A DNA stretch of 7,029 nt from Bacteroidota bacterium. Lineage in GTDB: Bacteria; Bacteroidota; Ignavibacteria; Ignavibacteriales; Ignavibacteriaceae. The notes beneath the pieces are model-generated. The model did no database searches and was not told the origin of the DNA. It saw only the letters and a list, made by a program, of their open reading frames with translations. The stretch lies in the NCBI GenBank assembly GCA_021793635.1, contig JAJYSI010000175.1:1-7029 (forward strand), in the 5' to 3' direction. Below, one piece after another: positions 1 to 4,898 of the stretch (positions are counted from its first letter, which is position 1; each line of letters begins with the position of its first letter). The translations under genes were made by a program, and so were the position numbers.

Positions 1-18
1 ATTTTTAATAAAATTATA

Positions 19-47
19 TTGCTTCAGTGATGATTATTATAGCTTTG
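19..47 (+). promoter_or_regulatory. weak candidate upstream promoter, Bacteroidota type
   Basis: The box TAGCTTTG at 40-47 matches the Bacteroidota -7 consensus TAnnTTTG in all fixed positions. A TTG at 19-21 lies 18 bases upstream of it, one base short of the usual 19-21 spacing. Transcription would begin near 54 and give nuoA a leader of about 180 bases. One such box in an AT-rich stretch of this size is not surprising by chance, so this is only a candidate secondary promoter. Confidence 0.25.
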
Positions 48-84
48 TATCAAGATATTTTTTAGCGAAGGAATGTCCCCTTTC

Positions 85-102
85 TTTCAATTTCTATTGA
101 AA
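85..102 (+). repeat. small AT-rich inverted repeat in the nuoA leader
   Basis: TTTCAAT at 85-91 and ATTGAAA at 96-102 are perfect 7-base arms around the loop TTCT. The stem has one G-C-type pair only and would be weak in RNA. It is not followed by a T run, so it is not a credible terminator. Role unknown. Confidence 0.3.
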
Positions 103-149
103 AATAATTCCATAATAACTGAAGTTAAATTAATTATGACTAATTTATA

Positions 150-178
150 AAACGGATTGAGATATGTCTCACTCGTTT
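150..178 (+). repeat. imperfect inverted repeat directly upstream of the nuoA promoter
   Basis: Outer arms AAACG (150-154) and CGTTT (174-178) enclose inner arms TGAGA (158-162) and TCTCA (167-171), with loop TATG at 163-166. The arms are separated by a small internal loop (155-157 opposite 172-173), giving ten paired positions. No T run follows, so it does not look like an intrinsic terminator of an upstream gene. It ends one base before the palindrome that overlaps the -33 element, a position suited to a regulator binding site; that role is inferred. Confidence 0.4.
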
Positions 179-199
179 AAATTGACAATCAGTCAATTT
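179..199 (+). promoter_or_regulatory. perfect palindrome over the nuoA -33 element, candidate operator
   Basis: The arms AAATTGAC (179-186) and GTCAATTT (192-199) are perfect reverse complements separated by AATCA. The left arm contains the TTG taken as the -33 element, so a dimeric protein bound here would compete with or contact RNA polymerase. The TTGAC/GTCAA half-sites resemble those of CRP/FNR-family regulators, but the spacer is five bases where classical FNR sites have four. The regulator is therefore unknown. Confidence 0.4.
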
Positions 200-212
200 T
201 TGGATAATTTTG
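182..212 (+). promoter_or_regulatory. promoter of the nuo operon, Bacteroidota type
   Basis: TTG at 182-184 is followed after exactly 20 bases by TAATTTTG at 205-212, a full match to the Bacteroidota consensus (TTG, 19-21 bases, TAnnTTTG). TTGACA at 182-187 with GATAAT at 203-208 could also be read as a sigma70 promoter, but their 15-base spacing is short. Transcription should start near 219, leaving a leader of about 20 bases before the nuoA ATG. It would drive all six nuo genes, as no other gap in the operon has a comparable signal. Confidence 0.6.
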
Positions 213-237
213 CCCAATAAAAAAACGAAGTCTAATT

Positions 238-606
238 ATGCTTGTTCAATATATCCCAGTGTTTTTAGTTATTGCCGTTGCAATAGTTTTTGCCGTGGCA
301 ACTGTCTTCTCATCGGAAATATTTGGTCCTAAACGTCCGACTCAAGCAAAACTTTCTACCTATGAAAGCGGAATGAAACCGGTTGGCACTATCCACGAAA
401 GAATGTCCGTTAAATATTATCTTGTTGCAATGTTTTTTATCATTTTTGACCTGGAAGTAATTTTCATTTATCCCTGGGCAGTTCAATTCAAAAAATTATA
501 TATCGAAAACGGAATATCCGTTTTTGTGTCAATGGTAATCTTTTTAATTGTATTGGAATTGGGATATTTATACGCTTATAAGAAAGGCGGTTTCAAATGG
601 GATTAG
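238..606 (+). CDS. nuoA: NADH-quinone oxidoreductase subunit A (NuoA)
   Basis: A small membrane subunit of complex I, sitting where the membrane arm meets the hydrophilic arm near the quinone channel. The 122-residue product is of normal family length and has three hydrophobic helices at about 6-24, 60-80 and 94-114. The loop between helices 1 and 2 carries the family signature YESGMKPVG (42-50). Helix 2 holds FDLE (70-73), whose acidic residues D71 and E73 correspond to conserved acids in the E. coli protein. Serine 44 occupies the position of the cysteine used in the active/deactive switch of mammalian ND3, as is usual in many bacteria. The ATG at 238 is the only sensible start; upstream GAAG is at best a weak ribosome binding site. 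It is the first gene of the operon and its end overlaps nuoB by 10 bp, suggesting coupled translation. Confidence 0.95.
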   Translation: MLVQYIPVFLVIAVAIVFAVATVFSSEIFGPKRPTQAKLSTYESGMKPVGTIHERMSVKYYLVAMFFIIFDLEVIFIYPWAVQFKKLYIENGISVFVSMVIFLIVLELGYLYAYKKGGFKWD

Positions 607-1118
607 AAGCAAAAATTAATCAAGATGGCTTCTTAACCACAACGATTGATGCTCTGGTTGCCTGGTCAAGGGAAAATTCTGTATGGCCCATGCCAATGGG
701 TATTTCGTGTTGTGCTATTGAAATGATGGCCGCCGGTGATCCAAGATATGATATTGCTCGATTTGGTTCTGAAGTTATGCGGTTTACACCCCGTCAGTGT
801 GATTTAATGATCGTCGCCGGTACTGTTACTTACAAAATGTCTCATGTAGTTAAGAAAATTTATGACCAAATGCCCGATCCGAAATGGGTCATAGCTATGG
901 GAGCTTGCACTTCTTCCGGTGGAATGTATAGATCATATTCTGTCGTTCAAGGCATAGACCAATTTTTACCTGTGAATGTATATGTTACCGGCTGCCCGCC
1001 GCGTCCGGATAATTTACTAAATGCTCTTCTTCAAATCCAGGAAAAAATCAGAGGAACTAAAGCAAGAGATTTTCAGGATGTACCGTTACCTGTTCTAAAC
1101 GTTCTACAAAATAATTGA
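597..1118 (+). CDS. nuoB: NADH-quinone oxidoreductase subunit B (NuoB), N2 cluster
   Basis: This subunit holds the [4Fe-4S] cluster N2, which passes electrons to quinone at the interface with NuoD. The four ligands are visible: the tandem pair C38-C39 in [10 protein letters not shown]104 in [10 protein letters not shown] and C133 in [10 protein letters not shown]. The spacing between them (66 and 29 residues) is that of bacterial NuoB proteins. At 173 residues it is of normal length. The central GDPRYD (47-52) and [14 protein letters not shown] region is also typical. The third ligand motif reads ACTSSGG where many homologues have ACANSGG, a conservative change. The ATG at 597 lies inside the end of nuoA and is preceded by AAAGG at 583-587, one of the few plausible Shine-Dalgarno sequences in the window. 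Only four bases separate its stop from nuoC. Confidence 0.97.
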   Translation: MGLEAKINQDGFLTTTIDALVAWSRENSVWPMPMGISCCAIEMMAAGDPRYDIARFGSEVMRFTPRQCDLMIVAGTVTYKMSHVVKKIYDQMPDPKWVIAMGACTSSGGMYRSYSVVQGIDQFLPVNVYVTGCPPRPDNLLNALLQIQEKIRGTKARDFQDVPLPVLNVLQNN

Positions 1119-1122
1119 AATT

Positions 1123-1611
1123 ATGGAATTAAAAGATTTAGTCATTCAAAAATTAAATGATAAATTCAAAGACGTTCACTTTGAATTTGTCGAATATAGA
1201 AATGAACTTACAATTATATTTGACAAGAAAAATATAGTGGATGTATGTAAGTTCTTAAAAGATGACGGCGATTTGCAGTTCAACCTATGCGAAGATGTTA
1301 CTGCTATTGATTGGGCAAAACCAAAAAACCGTTTCACTGTTGTCTATCATATTTTTTCTCTCAAAAATAATTTCAGGCTGTCACTAAAATCAAACGTTGA
1401 TGAGTCTGATTGTGCGATTAATACAGTCTCCTCTGTTTGGAAAACTGCTAACTGGGAAGAGAGGGAAGTTTATGATATGTACGGTATAAAATTTAATAAC
1501 CACCCCGATCTTCGCCGAATGTATATGCCGGAAGAATTTGAATATCATCCTTTAAGAAAAGATTTCCCATTGATGGGAATTCCCGGTTCGCTTCCACTAC
1601 CAAAGAAATAA
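1123..1611 (+). CDS. nuoC: NADH-quinone oxidoreductase subunit C (NuoC)
   Basis: A hydrophilic subunit of the connecting module, without cofactors, that helps hold NuoD and NuoB on the membrane arm. The N-terminal half (about 1-90) is the variable alpha/beta domain. The diagnostic part is the C-terminal signature: WEEREVYDMYGIKFNNHPDL at 111-130, then RRMYMPEEF and HPLRKDFPL (142-150), which matches the 30-kDa subunit family. It is 162 residues long and separate from NuoD, unlike the fused NuoCD of E. coli. No Shine-Dalgarno sequence precedes the ATG at 1123; the close spacing to nuoB (4 bp) suggests translational coupling. A 9-bp gap separates it from nuoD. Confidence 0.95.
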   Translation: MELKDLVIQKLNDKFKDVHFEFVEYRNELTIIFDKKNIVDVCKFLKDDGDLQFNLCEDVTAIDWAKPKNRFTVVYHIFSLKNNFRLSLKSNVDESDCAINTVSSVWKTANWEEREVYDMYGIKFNNHPDLRRMYMPEEFEYHPLRKDFPLMGIPGSLPLPKK

Positions 1612-1620
1612 TGAAATAAT

Positions 1621-2874
1621 ATGCAGAAATTAACGAAAGACGATGTCCACCCAAAAATTGTTGAAGCTCTCTTAAGAGCCGATACAGATATTACAATCGA
1701 AGATGCGCTTGAAAATGAAATGATTCTAAACATGGGCCCACAACATCCTGCTACCCATGGAGTGCTTCGCTTACTGCTCCGGCTTGACGGGGAAACTATT
1801 ATGGCTTGCGTTCCTGAACTCGGCTATCTTCATAGAGGTTATGAAAAGATGGCTGAAAATATGTCCTATTACGAATTTGTTCCTCATACCGATCGCCTTG
1901 ATTATCTTGCCCCACTAGCTAATAATGTAGCCTATGTTCTTGCAGTAGAAAAATTAGCAGGAATTGAAGTACCGCCGCGAGCTCAATATATCAGAATGAT
2001 GGTTGCTGAACTTGCACGTATTGCTTCCCATCTTGTGGCTATGGGCGCCCTTGCTATGGATGTTGGAGCTTTAACGATTTTCCTATGGACTTTAAGAGAA
2101 CGTGAAAAAATCCTTGACATTTGGGATATCCTTTGCGGTGCAAGATTTACAAATAGTTATACGCGCATCGGCGGAGTTGCCAATGATGCTCAACCTGAAG
2201 CCCTTGCAAAAGTTAAATGGTTCATCGATCAATTTGATGAAAAACTTGAAGAGTGTGAAAGACTTTTAAATACTAACCGTATTTTTATTGAAAGACTCGA
2301 AGGTATCGGAGTTGTTTCAGCCGAAGATGCAATTGACCTTGGGCTAACCGGTCCTAACCTGCGTGGAAGCGGAGTTGAGTTTGATTTGAGAAGGGCTACT
2401 CCTTATCTCTTTTATAATGAAATGGATTTTAAGGTTATTACTCATAAAGAAGGCGATAGCTTAGCCCGGTATTTTGTAAGAGTCGAGGAAGCATATGAAA
2501 GTGCAAAAATAGTCCGCCAAATCCTTGATAAAATGCCCCAAGGCGAAACTATGGCTAACCAACCTAAAAAAGTTCTTCCTAAAAAAGCAGAAGTTTATTC
2601 CAAAATGGAAGAATTGATACATGACTTTATGATTATCAACTTTGGAATCAATCCTCCCGTCGGAGAAATTTACAGCGCTGTTGAAAATCCTAAAGGTGAA
2701 CTTGGATTTTATTTAGTAAGCAAAGGTGAGGGAAATCCTTGGAAGTGCAAAATTCGCTCTCCCTCGTTTGTTAATCTTCAAGCTATTCCCCATTTAGTAA
2801 AAGGACGCATGATCTCGGATGTTGTGGCTATAGTCGGAAGTCTTGATCCTGTTATGGGAGAAGCTGACAAGTAG
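1621..2874 (+). CDS. nuoD: NADH-quinone oxidoreductase subunit D (NuoD), quinone site
   Basis: The large subunit of the quinone-reducing module, related to the large subunit of [NiFe] hydrogenases but without the metal site. It forms the quinone pocket with NuoB. The family signature GPQHPATHGVLRL starts at residue 39. H46 in that loop and Y95 in RLDYL are 49 residues apart, the spacing of the quinone-headgroup His and Tyr of Thermus Nqo4. Other typical blocks are GYLHRGYEK (68-76), the ARIASHL helix, and the C-terminal ending SLDPVMGEADK, which marks a complete protein. Length (417) is normal; residues 1-33 form the variable N-terminal extension. The ATG at 1621 has no Shine-Dalgarno sequence. 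The next gap, 41 bp, is the longest within the operon. Confidence 0.97.
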   Translation: MQKLTKDDVHPKIVEALLRADTDITIEDALENEMILNMGPQHPATHGVLRLLLRLDGETIMACVPELGYLHRGYEKMAENMSYYEFVPHTDRLDYLAPLANNVAYVLAVEKLAGIEVPPRAQYIRMMVAELARIASHLVAMGALAMDVGALTIFLWTLREREKILDIWDILCGARFTNSYTRIGGVANDAQPEALAKVKWFIDQFDEKLEECERLLNTNRIFIERLEGIGVVSAEDAIDLGLTGPNLRGSGVEFDLRRATPYLFYNEMDFKVITHKEGDSLARYFVRVEEAYESAKIVRQILDKMPQGETMANQPKKVLPKKAEVYSKMEELIHDFMIINFGINPPVGEIYSAVENPKGELGFYLVSKGEGNPWKCKIRSPSFVNLQAIPHLVKGRMISDVVAIVGSLDPVMGEADK

Positions 2875-2884
2875 GGAACCTAAT

Positions 2885-2914
2885 CTTAAACTTGATCTTA
2901 AACTTAAACTTATT
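2885..2914 (+). repeat. five tandem CTTAAA-type hexamers between nuoD and nuoE
   Basis: Five consecutive hexamers read CTTAAA, CTTGAT, CTTAAA, CTTAAA and CTTATT. An 11-base unit, ATCTTAAACTT, occurs exactly at 2883-2893 and again at 2895-2905. The array ends one base before the nuoE ATG and occupies most of the gap, where a ribosome binding site would normally be. A change in copy number would alter the nuoD-nuoE spacing in steps of six. Function unknown; it may simply be slippage in non-coding sequence. Confidence 0.6.
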
Positions 2915-2915
2915 T

Positions 2916-3395
2916 ATGGAATTTACATTCACACCAGAAAATCTTAACAGAATAAACGAAGTTATTTCGCATTACCCCGAAAAACGCCCTGCAGTTATGG
3001 GAGTCCTCTACATTGCACAGGGACAGAACGGATGGATTTCTTATGAGGTAATGAAGGAAGTTGCCAATGTACTCGATATGAAAGAAGAAGAAATTTTAGG
3101 CATAGTTTCTTTTTATACTATGTATCATGAAAAGCCAGTCGGCAAATTTCATTTTCAAGTATGTACTAATGTCTCTTGTATGTTAAGAGGCGGAAATAAA
3201 ATATATGATCATGTTAAAGAAAAATTAGGAATAGAAAACGGTGGAGTTACAGAAGACAAGTTGTTTTCATTGGAAGAAGTTGAATGCATGGGATCATGCG
3301 GCTCGGCTCCGATGATTGCTGTTAATGAAGATTATTATGAAAATCTAAATATTCAACAAATCGATCAAATTATAGAATCTCTAAAGAATAAATAA
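2916..3395 (+). CDS. nuoE: NADH-quinone oxidoreductase subunit E (NuoE), 2Fe-2S
   Basis: The thioredoxin-fold subunit of the NADH dehydrogenase module, carrying [2Fe-2S] cluster N1a next to the FMN of NuoF. The four ligands are in order: C83 and C88 in VCTNVSC, and C124 and C128 in ECMGSCG. The N-terminal helical part (about 5-70) includes YPEKRPAVMGVLYIAQ and the GIVSFYTMYH segment (62-71) typical of the 24-kDa family. I chose the ATG at 2916, giving 159 residues; this is the family's usual start region. The frame stays open upstream, with a TTG at 2892, but that extension is only the translated hexamer repeat (ILNLNLF) and is unlikely to be real. No Shine-Dalgarno sequence is visible. Its stop overlaps the nuoF start as TAATG, so E and F are probably made in equal amounts. 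Confidence 0.95.
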   Translation: MEFTFTPENLNRINEVISHYPEKRPAVMGVLYIAQGQNGWISYEVMKEVANVLDMKEEEILGIVSFYTMYHEKPVGKFHFQVCTNVSCMLRGGNKIYDHVKEKLGIENGGVTEDKLFSLEEVECMGSCGSAPMIAVNEDYYENLNIQQIDQIIESLKNK

Positions 3396-4717
3396 TGGAA
3401 AAGATTGTACTTCCCGATATAAAAGACCTACATCTAATTGATGTTTACATTCAAAACGGCGGTTATACAGCATTAAAAAAGGCTTTTTCTCAAACACCGG
3501 ACGACATAATTGACCAGGTAAAAAAGTCCGGATTAAGAGGCAGAGGAGGCGCAGCTTTTTTTGCCGGTTTGAAATGGAGCTTCATGCCTAAAACTTCAAG
3601 CAAACCTAAATATCTTTGTATCAATGGTGATGAAAGCGAACCTGGATCTTTTAAGGATAGACAAATCCTTGAATTCAACCCTCATCAATTAATCGAAGGT
3701 ACTTTAATTGAAGCTTACGCCATACAAGCTAACGCCGCTTATATTTATATTAGAGGTGAATATCATAAATGGATTAAACTTCTCGAAAAAGCTTTAGCTG
3801 ATGCTTATGAATATGGGTTTTTAGGCGATAAGATGAAGGAAAAATTAGGCGGCAATTATTCTGTTAATATTTATGTCCATAAAGGAGCGGGAGCTTACAT
3901 TTGCGGAGAAGAATCTGCTTTAATGAATTCCATTGAAGGCAAGCGTGGTTATCCTCGTGTGAAGCCGCCGTTCCCGGCTCAAAATGGTTTGTGGGGTTGT
4001 CCGACTACAATTAACAACGTTGAAACTGTTGCCAATGTCCCTCCTATAATAAATAAAGGCTGGGAATGGTTTTCCAAAATCGGAGAACCTAAACACCCCG
4101 GCACAATTCTATATGGCTTAAGCGGGCACGTTAATAATCCGGGAATTTATGAATTGCCCTCGGGAACTTTATTAACTGATCTGATATACAAATACGGCGG
4201 CGGTGTTCCCGGTAATAAAAAAATTCTGTGCGTCATCCCTGGCGGCTCTTCTATGCCTCCCTTGCGCGGAGAGCAGATTGAGGGAATTAAAATGGATGCC
4301 GAATCACTTAAAGCTGCGGGCACATCTATCGGAACTGCAGGAATTATCGTGATGGACGAAGACACAGACTTGGTGCAAGTCCTTGCACGCATTGCAAAAT
4401 TTTATTATCATGAAAGTTGCGGACAATGCACCCCTTGCCGAGAGGGAACTGGTTGGATGCTAAAATTATTGAATAGGATTGCCAAAGGAGAAGGTTCAAC
4501 TCACGACCTTGATTTGCTTATCTCTGTTGCAAGCAATATTGAAGGGAATACAATTTGTGCTCTTGGCGAAGCAGCTGCCTGGCCTGTCAGATTTATGATT
4601 ACGAGATTTAGAGATTATTTTGAAACTCGAGTAAGCAGGGAAGTGACCATACCGGTTGCTAATAAAGTTCATTCTATGCGACATACGGAATACCCCCTTG
4701 CTCCGATTAAGGATTAA
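3395..4717 (+). CDS. nuoF: NADH-quinone oxidoreductase subunit F (NuoF), NADH/FMN site
   Basis: The catalytic subunit that oxidises NADH with FMN and passes electrons to [4Fe-4S] cluster N3. Domains in order: the glycine-rich nucleotide loop GLRGRGGAAFFAGLKW (46-61); NGDESEPGSFKDR (77-89), also at the FMN/NADH site; GAGAYICGEES (164-174); the SLBB domain from about 236 (GTILYGLSGHV); and the C-terminal iron-sulfur domain with ligands C342, C345 and C348 in SCGQCTPCREG and C388 in TICALGEAAA. At 440 residues it is full length. The glycine-rich loop reads GAAFFAG where most homologues have GAGFPTG or close variants; the rest of the site is canonical. It is the last nuo gene here: no nuoG follows, and after a 181-bp gap comes a helicase gene. 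Confusion with formate dehydrogenase or hydrogenase NuoF-like subunits is unlikely, given the length and the nuoABCDE context. Confidence 0.96.
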   Translation: MEKIVLPDIKDLHLIDVYIQNGGYTALKKAFSQTPDDIIDQVKKSGLRGRGGAAFFAGLKWSFMPKTSSKPKYLCINGDESEPGSFKDRQILEFNPHQLIEGTLIEAYAIQANAAYIYIRGEYHKWIKLLEKALADAYEYGFLGDKMKEKLGGNYSVNIYVHKGAGAYICGEESALMNSIEGKRGYPRVKPPFPAQNGLWGCPTTINNVETVANVPPIINKGWEWFSKIGEPKHPGTILYGLSGHVNNPGIYELPSGTLLTDLIYKYGGGVPGNKKILCVIPGGSSMPPLRGEQIEGIKMDAESLKAAGTSIGTAGIIVMDEDTDLVQVLARIAKFYYHESCGQCTPCREGTGWMLKLLNRIAKGEGSTHDLDLLISVASNIEGNTICALGEAAAWPVRFMITRFRDYFETRVSREVTIPVANKVHSMRHTEYPLAPIKD

Positions 4718-4721
4718 AAGT

Positions 4722-4735
4722 CTAATTCTCATTAG
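4722..4735 (+). terminator. very weak terminator candidate after nuoF
   Basis: CTAAT (4722-4726) and ATTAG (4731-4735) form a 5-bp stem with loop TCTC, followed by TTTCATT. The stem has a single G-C pair and the T run is broken, so this alone would be a poor intrinsic terminator. No better one is visible in the 181-bp gap, so transcription may partly continue or end by Rho. Confidence 0.2.
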
Positions 4736-4790
4736 TTTCATTGCATTCCGCTACTCCATTTCTCCACAAGTCGCATTTTTTTATATCTTT

Positions 4791-4805
4791 ATTTTGCTGC
4801 AAAAT
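4791..4805 (+). repeat. 15-bp perfect palindrome between nuoF and the helicase gene
   Basis: ATTTTGCTGCAAAAT has 7-base perfect arms around a single central T at 4798. It lies about 50 bases upstream of the candidate promoter box of the helicase gene. It could be a dimer binding site or, as RNA, a small hairpin with a three-base loop. It is followed at 4818-4835 by an uninterrupted run of 18 pyrimidines, too far away to make a standard terminator. Role unknown. Confidence 0.35.
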
Positions 4806-4830
4806 TCCTCAGATTAACTTTTTTCTTTCC

Positions 4831-4861
4831 TTTTTATTCGACTTAATTTTCAATATATTTG
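4831..4861 (+). promoter_or_regulatory. candidate promoter of the helicase gene, Bacteroidota type
   Basis: TATATTTG at 4854-4861 is a full match to TAnnTTTG. The -33 position has TTTT at 4831-4834, a 3-of-4 match to TTTG with a 19-base spacer, so that half is weak. Transcription would start near 4868, about 30 bases before the ATG. Five-base arms GACTT (4840-4844) and AAGTC (4863-4867) flank the box. This suggests the helicase gene is transcribed separately from the nuo operon. Confidence 0.4.
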
Positions 4862-4898
4862 CAAGTCAAAAATCCTCAAATGTTTATAGATGGGAATT

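Noticed and set aside
2..100. Open frame at the left edge that could be the tail of an upstream gene
   Set aside because: About 32 codons without a stop until 98-100, but the composition is that of AT-rich non-coding DNA and nothing in it is recognisable. It is too short to support a call.
597..606. Overlap of nuoA and nuoB as a possible frameshift or sequencing error
   Set aside because: Both proteins have normal termini, and short overlaps between adjacent operon genes are common.
1545..1733. 62-codon open frame on the minus strand across the nuoC end and nuoD start
   Set aside because: It is antisense to two clearly conserved coding regions, has no recognisable domain, and is explained as a shadow of the real genes.
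2892..2915. Eight-residue N-terminal extension of NuoE from a TTG start
   Set aside because: The extra residues are only the translated hexamer repeat; ATG 2916 gives normal family length and N-terminus.
2916..4717. nuoE-nuoF as subunits of an NAD-linked hydrogenase or formate dehydrogenase
   Set aside because: Both are of standard complex I length and sit in order after nuoABCD with a 1-bp overlap; no hydrogenase or formate dehydrogenase catalytic gene is present.
3490..4741. Three minus-strand open frames (3490-3678, 4147-4392, 4496-4741) opposite nuoF
   Set aside because: All lie against canonical NuoF motifs on the + strand; their products are low in information and match no family I recognise.
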